DNA of 64,000 nucleotides from Streptomyces sp. BA2 (GTDB lineage: Bacteria > Actinomycetota > Actinomycetes > Streptomycetales > Streptomycetaceae), in contig NZ_WSRO01000002.1 in assembly GCF_009769735.1 (NCBI RefSeq), positions 4,104,001 to 4,168,000 on the forward strand. The letters are read 5' to 3'. Below, piece by piece: positions 55,829-64,000 of this stretch; the first letter of the stretch is position 1; every line of letters starts with the position of its first letter. The position numbers were made by a program, and so were the translations under genes. The notes beneath the pieces are model-generated. The model saw only the letters and a program-made list of their open reading frames with translations. It made no database searches and was not told the origin of the DNA.

Positions 55829-56227
55829 CTACAGAGGCTTGAAGGAACGGATCTGGTAGCTGCCTTCCAGATTGCCGCCCGCACCGTGTGGGATGGGCCC
55901 GGCGGGTGTGCGGTAGTTGGCCTGCTTGTAGTACTGCACGAGGTGCCCGGTTGCGTTCCGGACCGAGCCGACGTTCTGTCCCCAATTAATGAAGGGACAG
56001 TTGGCAGCGGTCTCCGCCGTACTGGGCTGCGACCACTGACAGAGCATCCCCTCGCCATTCGGCTCACTGTAGATACAGAAGTGTCCGGGGGTGCAGTCGT
56101 AGGCCGCGCGGCTGCTGATCACCGTGGGGGCTTCGGTCGCGGCGGGGGTGGCGGTCGCTGCGGGTACCGCCCCGAGAGCCGAGGCCAAGGCGGCCGCGGC
56201 GACGGCGAGGGAGTGGATCCGACGCAT
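55829..56227 (-). CDS. Secreted peptidase-inhibitor I36-like protein
   Basis: 132 aa. A signal peptide covers residues 1-26 (LAVAAAALASALGAVPAATA). The mature domain has CTPGHFCIYSEPNGEG, a further pair of Cys (MLCQW, ANCPF) and a beta/gamma-crystallin-like NWGQNVGSVRNATG. This pattern fits inhibitor family I36 (SMI-like). It probably inhibits extracellular metalloproteases. It stands alone between convergent or unrelated genes. Confidence 0.8.
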   Translation of the reverse strand: MRRIHSLAVAAAALASALGAVPAATATPAATEAPTVISSRAAYDCTPGHFCIYSEPNGEGMLCQWSQPSTAETAANCPFINWGQNVGSVRNATGHLVQYYKQANYRTPAGPIPHGAGGNLEGSYQIRSFKPL

Positions 56228-56442
56228 GGCAAGGTCTCCTTTTTCTCGTCAGCGGCGTGGGGAAGCCAACGCTGCCGTGGACGGACTGAGCGACCCAGGA
56301 GCAGCTCAGTCACCGGACATGCCAACGAGGCATGCACGATCAAGAAGCGGGAGACATCTGGCTATGACTCTGATGAACCACAGCCCCCCTGATTCAACTT
56401 CAAAGGCAAACGGTCAAGATTCACCGGACCCGGCCGGTGCGT

Positions 56443-56569
56443 CCGTCGCGGCGGATCACTCCCACCCACCCGCCCATTACCTCGCGGGACAACCAGCCCC
56501 CCCACCAACCCCTCACACCGCAGGGCAATCGGGTGGGTGGGTGGGAAAGATCCGTCGCGGAGCAGCGGG
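56443..56569. repeat. Dispersed hairpin / G-quadruplex repeat pair (locus C)
   Basis: The left unit 56443-56475 (CCGTCGCGGCGGATC then CCCACCCACCCGCCC) and inverted right unit 56531-56569 (GGGTGGGTGGGTGGG at 56531-56545, then a decayed GC hairpin) flank 55 bp. This lies in the 404-bp gap 56228-56631, in which no gene was seen. Confidence 0.85.
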
Positions 56570-56631
56570 ACAGGGGCCGCCCCACGGTGGGGCAGACGCC
56601 CCCCCGGCAGGCCCCCACCGCCAGGTGGCAA

Positions 56632-57510
56632 CTACCCCCGGGTACGGGCCTGTTCGTCGGCGGAGCCCCCCGCCCCCACCAGCCCCGTGGAGACCGACCC
56701 CAGCCGGGGTTCGAACCTCCGCATCTCGCGCTGCCCGACCGAGCCGATGATCCCCGGCAGGTAGCCCCGGATGCCCTGCATACCCCGCAGCCACCACTGC
56801 GCGTACACGTGACTCGACCGCCTCTCGATCCCGGCGACGATCCGGTCGACGGCAGGACCCAGCGGGTACGTCTTGTTGGACGGCCACGGCAGGCGCTGCC
56901 GCAACTCCCGCATCACGTCGTCCTGGTCCGCGCCCCGCACCATGTCCGTATCCGTCCACGACAGGTAACCGACGCCCACCTTCACGCCCTTGTAGCCGAC
57001 CTCGGCCCGCAGACAGTGCGCGTACGCCTCGACGCCCGACTTCGAAGCGCAGTACGCCGTCATCATCGGCGCCGGCGTGATCGCCGCGAGCGAGGCGATC
57101 TGCAGGAGATAGCCACGGCTCTCCATCAGGACCGGCAGGAACGCCCGCCCCGTCACCGCGCTGCCGATGAGGTTGACCTCGATCACCCGGCGCCACGCCT
57201 CGGGGTCGGACTCGACGAAAGGACCGCCGTTGGCGACGCCCGCGTTGGCGACGACGATGTCGACCTTCCCGAACCGCTCCTTGACCTCCTGGGCCACCCG
57301 GGCCATCGCGACGTGATCCGTGACGTCCGCATGCCAGGCCTCGGCCTCGGTGTGCAGCCGCCCCGCCACCTGCTTCAACTCGTCCGGCTCCAGGCCGACA
57401 AGGGCGACCTTGGCGCCCCGCGCCGACAGCTTCCGCGCGAGCAGTTCCCCCACGCCCCGCGCCGCCCCGGTGACGACCGCGACCTGACCCTCAAGGCTGA
57501 CCTTGCTCAT
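56632..57510 (-). CDS. Short-chain dehydrogenase/reductase
   Basis: 292 aa from the ATG at 57510, after GGGAG. NAD(P)-binding motif VTGAARGVGE, NAG motif VVANAGVANGG and catalytic YxxxK in TAYCASKSG are present. Its start overlaps the stop of the hydrolase gene by four bases. As last gene of the monooxygenase operon it probably interconverts an alcohol and the ketone oxidised by the monooxygenase. The substrate is unknown. Confidence 0.9.
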   Translation of the reverse strand: MSKVSLEGQVAVVTGAARGVGELLARKLSARGAKVALVGLEPDELKQVAGRLHTEAEAWHADVTDHVAMARVAQEVKERFGKVDIVVANAGVANGGPFVESDPEAWRRVIEVNLIGSAVTGRAFLPVLMESRGYLLQIASLAAITPAPMMTAYCASKSGVEAYAHCLRAEVGYKGVKVGVGYLSWTDTDMVRGADQDDVMRELRQRLPWPSNKTYPLGPAVDRIVAGIERRSSHVYAQWWLRGMQGIRGYLPGIIGSVGQREMRRFEPRLGSVSTGLVGAGGSADEQARTRG

Positions 57511-58460
57511 GCGCTGCTCCCTTCGAGCCCCTGGACCTGCTGATCGTCCACGCGTACGTACTTCTGCACGAGGTTCCTGATCCCCTCGGTGACCGTCTCC
57601 GGCGCCTCGACCGGCGTCATGTGACCGATCCCGGGCAGCTCGGTGAGGCCGAGCGAGTCCGGCAGCATCTGGGCCAGGCGCCGCGCGAGCGTGACGGGCG
57701 TCATCCGGTCGGCGGTGCCCGCGATGATCGCGGTCGGCACGTTCAGCTCCAGGACGCCCGCGTCGAGTGCGAGCTCGTCGAGGACGTGCGACCAGCGGTA
57801 ACGCACCACCCTCGGGCAGCCGTGCACGATCCGCGCGCACACCTCGACCCGCTCCGGGGGCGAACCCGGGCCCATCGTGGCGTACTTGAGGGCCCGGCGG
57901 GCCATAGGCGTGACCGGCCCGAGCGGCGCCTTCGCCCCGAGCACCGACCGCGTCAGCCGCGTCCGGATCCGCCCGGCCCGCAGCGGCACCACGGTCGACG
58001 CGGCGACGAGCCCCGCACTCCCGGTGCTGCACAGCAGGACGGCGGCCGCGTGCTCCCGGAACCCCGGACGCGTACTCGCCGCCATGATCGTCATGCCGCC
58101 CATGGAGTGCCCGGCGACCACGGCCCTCTCCCCGGGCTCAAGGGTCGCCGCGAGCACCGCCTCCAAGTCATCGGCGAGGGCAGTCGTGCTGTACCCCTCC
58201 GCCCCCGCCGGCGCGACACTGCGCCCGTGGCCCCGCTGGTCGTACGCGATCACCCGGTGGTCGACGGCCAGGTCACGTATCTGCGCCGCCCAGAAGGCGG
58301 TCGAGCACGTCCACCCGTGCGCGAGCACCACCGCGGGCGCCCCATCGGGACCGTGCACCTCGGCGTGCAGCCGCGCGCCGTCCGCCGACACGACGGTCAG
58401 CTCCCGCGCGGCCGCGGGCGGCGCGAACGGCCCGGTCGTCACATGCGTCAGCCTGCTCAT
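57507..58460 (-). CDS. Alpha/beta hydrolase
   Basis: 317 aa. The oxyanion-hole motif is LAHGWTCST, the nucleophile elbow GHSMGGMT (Ser) and the C-terminal His lies in LPGIGHMTPVEAPE. It is the middle gene of the monooxygenase-hydrolase-SDR operon, with four-base overlaps on both sides. A role in hydrolysing the ester or lactone made by the monooxygenase is likely from context. Confidence 0.92.
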   Translation of the reverse strand: MSRLTHVTTGPFAPPAAARELTVVSADGARLHAEVHGPDGAPAVVLAHGWTCSTAFWAAQIRDLAVDHRVIAYDQRGHGRSVAPAGAEGYSTTALADDLEAVLAATLEPGERAVVAGHSMGGMTIMAASTRPGFREHAAAVLLCSTGSAGLVAASTVVPLRAGRIRTRLTRSVLGAKAPLGPVTPMARRALKYATMGPGSPPERVEVCARIVHGCPRVVRYRWSHVLDELALDAGVLELNVPTAIIAGTADRMTPVTLARRLAQMLPDSLGLTELPGIGHMTPVEAPETVTEGIRNLVQKYVRVDDQQVQGLEGSSA

Positions 58461-60076
58461 GCCGCTGCCTCGGCCTTCTTCGTCTTACGGGACTTCGGTG
58501 CCGCCTCGTCCACACGCGCCTTGGGCGGCCGCACCACCTCGTACTCGGCGAGATCGACCCGCCGCGTGGCGTTGCGGAACTCGGACGTCGTGCCCGGCCA
58601 GATCGTCGTGTTCACGCCGTTCTCGTCGAGGTACCAGCTGTTGCAGCCGCCGGTGTTCCACACAGTGCGCTTCATGCGCTCCTGCACCTTGTCGTTCCAG
58701 GCGTGCACGGCGCTCGTCCGCACGGCGAGCGCGGCCCGGCCGCCGAGAACGTCCAACTGCCGTACATAGTCGGCGAGATAGTTCAGCTGGGACTCGATCA
58801 TCAGGATCATCGAGGAGTTCCCGAGACCCGTGTTCGGGCCGATGACCGTCATGAAATTGGGGAATCCGGCGGCGGTCGCGCCGCGCAGCGACTTCATGCC
58901 GTCCTTCCAGGTCTCCATCATCGTCACGCCGTCGGCGCCCACCACGCGTTCGGCGATCGGCATGTCCGTCACATGGAATCCCGTACCGAAGATGATCGCG
59001 TCGACCTCGGTCTCGGTGCCGTCCGCGGCGATCACGGTGTTGCCGCGCACCCCGCTGAGCCCGCTCGCGACGACGTCGACATTGGGCTGCGCGAGCGCCG
59101 GGTAGTAGGTGTTGGAGAGCAGGATCCGCTTGCAGCCGATGCGGTACGACGGTGTCAGCTTGGCCCGCAGCGCCGGATCCTTGATGGCGCGCGCGATGTT
59201 CCGCTTGGCGAGCAGTTCGACCGCGCCCAGCTCGTTGGGCCGCTTGGTGAACGCCTGGACCTGCAACTCCCGTATGCCCCAAAGGATTCCGCGCCGGGCG
59301 TGCGTGGTGAACGGCAGCTGGCGGTGCACCCAGCGCTCGGCCTTGCTGATGGCGCGGTCCATGCGCGGCATCACCCAGGGCGGGGTGCGCTGGAAGAGGG
59401 TCAGCTTGCCGACCTCGCGCTGGATCGCGGGCACGATCTGGATGGCGGAGGCGCCGGTGCCGATCATCGCGACGCGCTTGCCGCGCAGGTCGTAGTCGTG
59501 GTCCCAGCGTGCGGAGTGGAAGACCTTGCCCTCGAAGGTGTCGAGGCCGGGGATGTCCGGGAGCTTGGGGTCGGAGAGCGGTCCGGTGGCGGAGACGACG
59601 ATGTCGGCGGTGAGGGTGCCGTTGCTGGTCTCGATCTCCCACCACAGCTCGTCCGCGTCCCAACGCATCAGCTTCACCTCGGTGTTGAGGCGGATGTGCG
59701 AGCGGAGGCGGAAAGTGTCGGCGACCTCCTCCAGGTACTCCTGGATCTTCTCCTGGCCCGAGAAGGTGCGCGGCCAGTCGGGGTTGGGGGCGAAGGAGAA
59801 CGAGTACAGATGCGAGGGCACGTCGCACGCGCAGCCCGGATAGCTGTTGTCCCGCCAGGTGCCGCCCACGGCACCGGCCCGCTCCAGGACGACGAAGTCG
59901 GTGACGCCTTCCCGTCGCAGCCGGACCGCGGCGCCGAGCCCGCCGAACCCGGACCCGATCACCGCCACCCGCACGTGTTCGCGTCCACCCTCGCGCTCGC
60001 CGCCTTGCTCGCGCCTCCGCTCGCGCCTCCGCTCGCGCCCCCGCTCGCGCTCCTGCTGGCGCTCGTCCTCGGCCAT
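58457..60076 (-). CDS. Baeyer-Villiger-type flavin monooxygenase
   Basis: 539 aa. FAD motif VAVIGSGFGGLGAA and NADPH motif MIGTGASAIQ are intact. The Baeyer-Villiger fingerprint FxGxxxHxxxWD is present as FEGKVFHSARWD. It converts ketones to esters or lactones using NADPH and O2. The first 34 residues are an Arg/Glu low-complexity tail encoded by CGCGCCTCCGCT-like DNA repeats; a start at VRVAVIG is possible. It heads the operon and is divergent from a MerR gene. Confidence 0.92.
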   Translation of the reverse strand: MAEDERQQERERGRERRRERRREQGGEREGGREHVRVAVIGSGFGGLGAAVRLRREGVTDFVVLERAGAVGGTWRDNSYPGCACDVPSHLYSFSFAPNPDWPRTFSGQEKIQEYLEEVADTFRLRSHIRLNTEVKLMRWDADELWWEIETSNGTLTADIVVSATGPLSDPKLPDIPGLDTFEGKVFHSARWDHDYDLRGKRVAMIGTGASAIQIVPAIQREVGKLTLFQRTPPWVMPRMDRAISKAERWVHRQLPFTTHARRGILWGIRELQVQAFTKRPNELGAVELLAKRNIARAIKDPALRAKLTPSYRIGCKRILLSNTYYPALAQPNVDVVASGLSGVRGNTVIAADGTETEVDAIIFGTGFHVTDMPIAERVVGADGVTMMETWKDGMKSLRGATAAGFPNFMTVIGPNTGLGNSSMILMIESQLNYLADYVRQLDVLGGRAALAVRTSAVHAWNDKVQERMKRTVWNTGGCNSWYLDENGVNTTIWPGTTSEFRNATRRVDLAEYEVVRPPKARVDEAAPKSRKTKKAEAAA

Positions 60077-60107
60077 GCCGCCGCCTCCCGAACTGCTTCA
60101 CGACTCT

Positions 60108-60123
60108 GCCAGTGACCACTGGC
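60108..60123. promoter_or_regulatory. Operator-like palindrome between monooxygenase operon and MerR gene
   Basis: GCCAGTG-AC-CACTGGC is a perfect 16-bp inverted repeat in the 171-bp divergent region, 32 bp from the monooxygenase start. It is a candidate MerR binding site. Confidence 0.55.
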
Positions 60124-60247
60124 GCAATTGGGAGAGTAGAACAGCCGCGTACTGATGGGTAGGGGTTCGGCGTACGGAGTTACCGCCGGTAGGACAGAGC
60201 GAACACCGCGAACGCCCGCACGATCCGGCAGCACATAGGCTGCTGCC

Positions 60248-60916
60248 GTGGCAGAGACACGCGAGTACCGCATGGAGGAGCTGGCCAAGGCGGCCGGCAT
60301 CACGGTGCGCACCGTGCGCTTCTACCGTGAGCGCGGCCTGATCCCGCCGCCCCGCCGCGAGGGCCGCATCGCCTGGTACGACGACCATCATCTGGCCAGG
60401 CTGCGGACGATCGCCGCGCTCCTGGAGCGCGGCCACACCCTGAGCGGCATCGCGGAACTCGCGGAGGCCTTCGAGAACGGCCGCGACGTCGGCGAACTCC
60501 TCGGCATCGGCGAACCCACCGAGGAGACCCCGGTCCGCCTGACCCCAGAGGAACTGGCCGACCGCTTCGCGGGCGAGGTCACCCCCGAGAACCTCGCCGC
60601 GGCCCTGGACCTCGGCTACCTCGGCACGGACGGCGACGAGATCGTCCACGTGAGCCGCCGCCTCCTGGACGTCTCATCGGCCCTGGTCCGCGAGGGCATC
60701 CCCCTGTCCGCGGTCCTGGAGGCGGGCCAGCGCGTACGCGAACACGCGGACGCACTGGCCGAGTTGTTCATCACGATCATCCGCACGCACACACCCGCCG
60801 AGGCGGGCGACGTCAGCATCGACCGCCTGCGCCCGCTCGCGAAGAGCGTGGTGGAGGCGGAACTGTCGATGGCGCTTGACCGCCGCTTGGCTTCGGAGAA
60901 GCCTGAGGATATTTAG
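60248..60916 (+). CDS. MerR-family regulator
   Basis: 222 aa. The N-terminal MerR helix-turn-helix reads EYRMEELAKAAGITVRTVRFYRERGLIPPP, followed by the wing RIAWYDDHHLARLRTI. A long dimerisation helix and a larger C-terminal ligand domain follow, without the metal-binding Cys of classical MerR. The start is GTG. It is divergent from the monooxygenase operon, which it probably controls. Confidence 0.9.
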   Translation: MAETREYRMEELAKAAGITVRTVRFYRERGLIPPPRREGRIAWYDDHHLARLRTIAALLERGHTLSGIAELAEAFENGRDVGELLGIGEPTEETPVRLTPEELADRFAGEVTPENLAAALDLGYLGTDGDEIVHVSRRLLDVSSALVREGIPLSAVLEAGQRVREHADALAELFITIIRTHTPAEAGDVSIDRLRPLAKSVVEAELSMALDRRLASEKPEDI

Positions 60917-60931
60917 CCCGGCTGGGAGCAT

Positions 60932-60986
60932 GCAGCCCGTCCGGCGTTTGAGGACATCTTGTACGGGGTCTGGGGCGGAGCCCCAG
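60932..60986. repeat. Common Streptomyces intergenic repeat with hairpin
   Basis: AGCCCGTCCGGCGTTTGAGG (60934-60953) then GGGGTCTGGGGCGGAGCCCCAG, a sequence I recall as highly recurrent between Streptomyces genes. The hairpin CTGGGGC-GGA-GCCCCAG (60970-60986) lies between the convergent MerR and DUF6528-like genes and can serve as a bidirectional terminator. Confidence 0.7.
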
Positions 60987-61057
60987 TTTCGGGAAGGGTC
61001 GGGATCGGGGAAGAAACCGCCGGAGGCACGACCTCAGCCCCCACGCACCCGCCCGCC

Positions 61058-62119
61058 CTACCTCGGCAGGAACCAACGGGCCTTATAGATCCCGCCGTTG
61101 ACCAGCTCATACTCCCCGGCGGGCCGATGGACGCTCACCCTCGTGGTCCACCAGGTCTCCTCAAGACCACCTTCCGGCACGGTGGAGATGACCTGCCCCG
61201 TACGCGGATCATTGCCGACCCCCTTCACCGACTTACGGGAGATGTCCCCGGCCCCTGCGAAGTCCTGCACGAAGGCCCCGCCCCGGATGTCGTACTGGAA
61301 GACGGCCGCGTTCGTCGTCACCCAGAGCCGCCCGGGGCGCCCGGCCACGGGGAAGAGGTCATGGCCGCCAGGGGTCTTGCCCGGCGTACCGACCGGGAGC
61401 CCGACCGAGGAACGGAGCCGCAGCGTGGGCCTGGCCCGCGTGCCGCCCACCTCATACGTCACCAACTCATCGTCACCGATGGCCCACAGCACCTCACGCG
61501 CACCGTCCCAGTGCAGCCCGTGCGCCCCCTTCAGCTCCACCTCCGCGTACCGCGACGCACGCGGCCCCTGGGACGCCGCGTACAGCCTGACCATCGCGCC
61601 CGTGCTGCACGCCACCGCGACATTGCCGTCCGGCAGGATCTCCGCGCTGTGCGGATTGAAGAGGTCGTCGCCGGCCCCGATCGCCGCACCCCAATACCGC
61701 TTCCCCGACGGGTAGTCGACGACGGCCACGAAGCCGAAGGACGCGGTGGTCAGGACGTACGTACGCTTCTTGTGTCTGCGCACCTTCGACTCACTCGGAT
61801 ACACGAAGCTGTCATCGGGCCGGAGATCCTCGTACCCCTCACGCTCCCGAGGCGAGAACGCCCACCGCACGACGGACGGTTTCTCCCGCGGGTCCCAGAC
61901 CCTGCGCTTCGGATCGAGTACGAGGATCTGCTGGGTCGCCTGCTCGGTGAGGAGCACGGGCGGCGTCCCCCGGGGAACCCCTCCGGCGGGACCGGCAGCT
62001 CCGGCGCCACCGGCAGCTCCGGCCGGTGGCGCGGCCGCCATCGGCAGCCCCGCCCCGATTCCCGCGCCCAGAGCCCCGAGCAGCACACCTCGACGAGACG
62101 GTCTCGACATACCGGACAT
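61058..62119 (-). CDS. Tat-exported beta-propeller protein (DUF6528-like)
   Basis: 353 aa. The twin-Arg signal is SRRGVLLGALGAG near residue 8. An Ala/Gly/Pro-rich linker and a propeller-like domain follow, with repeats such as SAEILPDGNVAVACS, GAHGLHWDGAREVLWAIG and GHDLFPVAGRPGRLWVTT. It is folded before export. The activity is unknown. It is convergent with the MerR gene. Confidence 0.8.
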   Translation of the reverse strand: MSGMSRPSRRGVLLGALGAGIGAGLPMAAAPPAGAAGGAGAAGPAGGVPRGTPPVLLTEQATQQILVLDPKRRVWDPREKPSVVRWAFSPREREGYEDLRPDDSFVYPSESKVRRHKKRTYVLTTASFGFVAVVDYPSGKRYWGAAIGAGDDLFNPHSAEILPDGNVAVACSTGAMVRLYAASQGPRASRYAEVELKGAHGLHWDGAREVLWAIGDDELVTYEVGGTRARPTLRLRSSVGLPVGTPGKTPGGHDLFPVAGRPGRLWVTTNAAVFQYDIRGGAFVQDFAGAGDISRKSVKGVGNDPRTGQVISTVPEGGLEETWWTTRVSVHRPAGEYELVNGGIYKARWFLPR

Positions 62120-62195
62120 GAAGTTACCCCCACACGGCTGACAGTTGAGACATTGTCAGGTACGCGCTCGCAACATGCCATGGCGCCGCGCGGCA

Positions 62196-62996
62196 TCACA
62201 TGTCGTAGACCACCGTGACGGGTGCATGGTCCGACCACCGCTGATCATGAGCGGCCGCCCGCTCCACGAAGCCCTTGACCGCGCGCTCGGCGAGGCCCGG
62301 CGTCGCCACGTGGTAGTCGATCCGCCAGCCCGTGTCGTTGTCGAAGGCACGCCCCCGGTAGGACCACCAGGAGTAGGGGCCCTCGACGTCGGGATGCAGC
62401 GCCCGCACCACGTCGACGTAACCGGCATCCCCCTCGAAGACCTCACTGAGCCAGGCACGCTCCTCGGGCAGGAAGCCCGAGTTCTTCTTGTTGCCCTTCC
62501 AGTTCTTGAGGTCGGCCTCCTGATGGGCGATGTTCCAGTCGCCGCAGACCACGACCTGGCGCCCCTCGGCGGCGGCCCGCTGCTTGAGCTCCTTCAGGTA
62601 CGTGAGGAACTCCCCCATGAAGCGGACCTTCTCGTCCTGCCGCTCCGTGCCGACCTCGCCCGAGGGCAGATACAGGCTCGCGACCGTGACGCCGGGCAGA
62701 TCGGCCTCGACGTAGCGCCCGCTGCCGTCGAACTCCTCCGACCCGAATCCGACCTGCACGCGATCCGGCTCACGGCGCGTATAGAGGGAGACGCCCGCGC
62801 GCCCCTTGGCGGCGGCCGGCGCGTGTGTGACGTGCCACCCCTCGGGGGCCCGCACCTCCTCCGGCAGCTGCTGGGGCTCGGCCCGCACCTCCTGGAGGCA
62901 GAGCACGTCGGACGAGGTCTCGGCGAGCCACTCGACGAAGCCCTTCTTGGCGGCGGCGCGCAGCCCGTTCACATTCACACTGGTCACTTGGAGCAT
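62196..62996 (-). CDS. xth: Exodeoxyribonuclease III
   Basis: 266 aa endonuclease/exonuclease/phosphatase-fold enzyme for base-excision repair. Motifs are TSVNVNGLRAA, LCLQEVRAEP, VCGDWNIAHQ (catalytic Asp-Asn), RIDYHVATP and the C-terminal SDHAPVTV (catalytic His). The start is ATG at 62996; a longer reading to 63017 is possible. It is divergent from the GNAT gene. Confidence 0.94.
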   Translation of the reverse strand: MLQVTSVNVNGLRAAAKKGFVEWLAETSSDVLCLQEVRAEPQQLPEEVRAPEGWHVTHAPAAAKGRAGVSLYTRREPDRVQVGFGSEEFDGSGRYVEADLPGVTVASLYLPSGEVGTERQDEKVRFMGEFLTYLKELKQRAAAEGRQVVVCGDWNIAHQEADLKNWKGNKKNSGFLPEERAWLSEVFEGDAGYVDVVRALHPDVEGPYSWWSYRGRAFDNDTGWRIDYHVATPGLAERAVKGFVERAAAHDQRWSDHAPVTVVYDM

Positions 62997-63053
62997 CCCG
63001 GAACGATACCGGCACACTTAATGGATACCGGCACACCTACGCATAGAAGTACG

Positions 63054-63596
63054 ATGATTCGCATGAGTATCCAGTCGAGTGTCCAGTCGCCGTCGCAGCG
63101 ATCGCAGCGGGCAGCCATCGAGCTGCGCCCCACCTCCTTCGACCACCCCGACGCGGTCAAGCTCAACGACCGCGTCCAGCTCGAGTACGCGGAGCGGTAC
63201 GGCGACGAGGGCGACGTCACACCCCTCGACCCGGCCATGTTCGCGGCACCGCGCGGTTTCTACCTCGTCGCGTACGACGAGAACGGCACCCCGGTGGCCA
63301 CCGGCGGCTGGCGCGGTCACGAGGAGAACGACGAGGGTTACGCGCACGGCGACGCCGAGATCAAGCGCATGTACGTCACCCCGGAGGCCCGCGGCCTCGG
63401 CCTGGCCCGCCGCATACTGGCGGCCCTGGAGGACGACGCGAGGGCGGCGGGACGGACGCGCATGGTCCTGGAGACGGGCACGAAGCAGCCGGAGGCCATA
63501 GCCCTCTACACGTCGACCGGCTACACCCCGGCCCCCGCGAAGTTCGGCCACTACCGCTTCGAGGACCTGAGCCGCTGCTACGTGAAAGCCCTGTAG
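63054..63596 (+). CDS. GNAT-family N-acetyltransferase
   Basis: 180 aa from the ATG at 63054 (ATG 63063 also possible). After a Ser/Gln-rich start, the acetyl-CoA motif is IKRMYVTPEARGLGLARRILAALE and motif B is ALYTSTGYTP. The 57-bp divergent gap to xth contains GATACCGGCACAC twice (63005, 63024). The substrate is unknown. Confidence 0.88.
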   Translation: MIRMSIQSSVQSPSQRSQRAAIELRPTSFDHPDAVKLNDRVQLEYAERYGDEGDVTPLDPAMFAAPRGFYLVAYDENGTPVATGGWRGHEENDEGYAHGDAEIKRMYVTPEARGLGLARRILAALEDDARAAGRTRMVLETGTKQPEAIALYTSTGYTPAPAKFGHYRFEDLSRCYVKAL

Positions 63597-63627
63597 CCCT
63601 CCAATGCTTCATTCTGAGGCACAGCAA

Positions 63628-63662
63628 AGATCCCGCCCAGTTCGATGAACTGGACGGGATCT
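63628..63662. terminator. Bidirectional hairpin between GNAT gene and tRNA-Ala
   Basis: AGATCCCGCCCAGTTC (63628-63643), loop GAT and GAACTGGACGGGATCT (63647-63662) pair with one mismatch. It serves the plus-strand gene and the minus-strand tRNA. Confidence 0.85.
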
Positions 63663-63671
63663 CATGTGCAG

Positions 63672-63745
63672 TGGACCTGTGGGGATTTGAACCCCAGACC
63701 CCCTCGATGCGAACGAGGTGCGCTACCAGACTGCGCCACAGGCCC
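63672..63745 (-). tRNA. tRNA-Ala (anticodon CGC), CCA not encoded
   Basis: The acceptor GGGCCTG pairs with CAGGTCC, including the G3.U70 wobble that defines tRNA-Ala. The anticodon stem CCTCG/CGAGG encloses loop TTCGCAT (anticodon CGC). The T-arm is TGGGG-TTCAAAT-CCCCA. Discriminator A is followed by CTGC, so CCA is added after transcription. Confidence 0.95.
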
Positions 63746-63823
63746 TTGCAACGAGTGAAACTCTAGCATCCCGATCCGGGTGCTTGGAAATCCGTTCCTG
63801 ACCGGTCCCTCGCTGGTCAGGCC

Positions 63824-64000
63824 TCACTCGTTGGCGGCCCGCGGCCGCTCCCCGTCCTCGTACTGATCGAAGAGGGGCGTACGTCCGCGTTCGCGCGCCC
63901 GGCGCGCGGAAGCGGCCCGCCGTGCGTCACTGCGGCCACCGCCTCCGTCCACACCATCGGCGCCCTCGGCACCTTCCGTGCCCTCGGCGTAGTCGGCGTA
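63824..64000 (-). CDS. C-terminal fragment of a gene running off the window
   Basis: The last 58 codons are visible. They form an acidic Gly/Glu stretch, then Arg/Ala-rich RRAASARRARERGRTPLFDQYEDGERPRAANE and a stop. A low-complexity tail like this does not identify the family. Confidence 0.6.
   Translation of the reverse strand, partial: YADYAEGTEGAEGADGVDGGGGRSDARRAASARRARERGRTPLFDQYEDGERPRAANE

Overview
The window is a stretch of Streptomyces chromosome. It is very GC-rich, with strong third-position GC bias and GTG starts. It encodes an SsgA-family sporulation protein, a WhiJ/DUF397/ATPase trio and a protein mannosyltransferase. From memory, the gene order glmU-prs-rplY-pth-ppc ... galTEK ... 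rpfB-ksgA-ispE ... pmt ... cbiMQO-ssgE matches the S. coelicolor SCO3122-SCO3162 neighbourhood. No phage, insertion sequence, resistance island or biosynthetic cluster was seen. This is mostly conserved core with accessory insertions.

Layout. 1-5700: a helix-turn-helix gene, tRNA-Gln(TTG), then glmU, prs, rplY, pth and a small membrane protein. 6100-14000: ppc facing a fatty-acid desaturase/TetR pair, the tam/VOC operon divergent from tamR (MarR) with a palindromic operator, and an orphan LuxR response regulator. 14100-20900: a GNAT enzyme, the Leloir operon galT-galE-galK divergent from a sodium:sugar symporter plus a small partner, and a LuxR-type regulator with a degenerate receiver. 21000-28900: two tandem Pro/Gln-rich membrane-anchored beta-propeller proteins, an ABC-F protein, a Uma2 nuclease-like protein and an acyltransferase. 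28950-36700: ispE, ksgA and rpfB (one operon), tatD, a zinc-ribbon protein, rsmI and pmt. 36800-41800: two paralogous MecA_N-type penicillin-binding proteins, a YbaK-like deacylase and a DMT transporter. 41800-48100: a WhiJ-like XRE/DUF397 pair with an ATPase, a 1.37-kb non-coding island, a nickel/cobalt ECF transporter (cbiM-cbiQ-cbiO) with a Nur-like box, and ssgE. 48100-64000: a TetR/MMPL exporter pair, tricorn protease, small stress and secreted proteins, an SDR/hydrolase/Baeyer-Villiger monooxygenase operon divergent from a MerR regulator, a Tat-exported propeller protein, exonuclease III, a GNAT enzyme, tRNA-Ala(CGC) and a truncated gene.

The most unusual part is the convergent intergenic island at 43513-44885. 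It has about 115-bp terminal inverted repeats reaching into the stop codons of both flanking genes, about 14 degenerate units on a 41-bp period, and a compact 75-nt four-way-junction RNA-like fold. A second theme is a dispersed intergenic repeat family. Its units join a GC hairpin to a (GGGT)4-type G-quadruplex motif, usually as inverted pairs, at three loci with a degenerate fourth.

All gene functions are inferred from motifs and family knowledge. Operators and promoters are read from sequence patterns and are untested.
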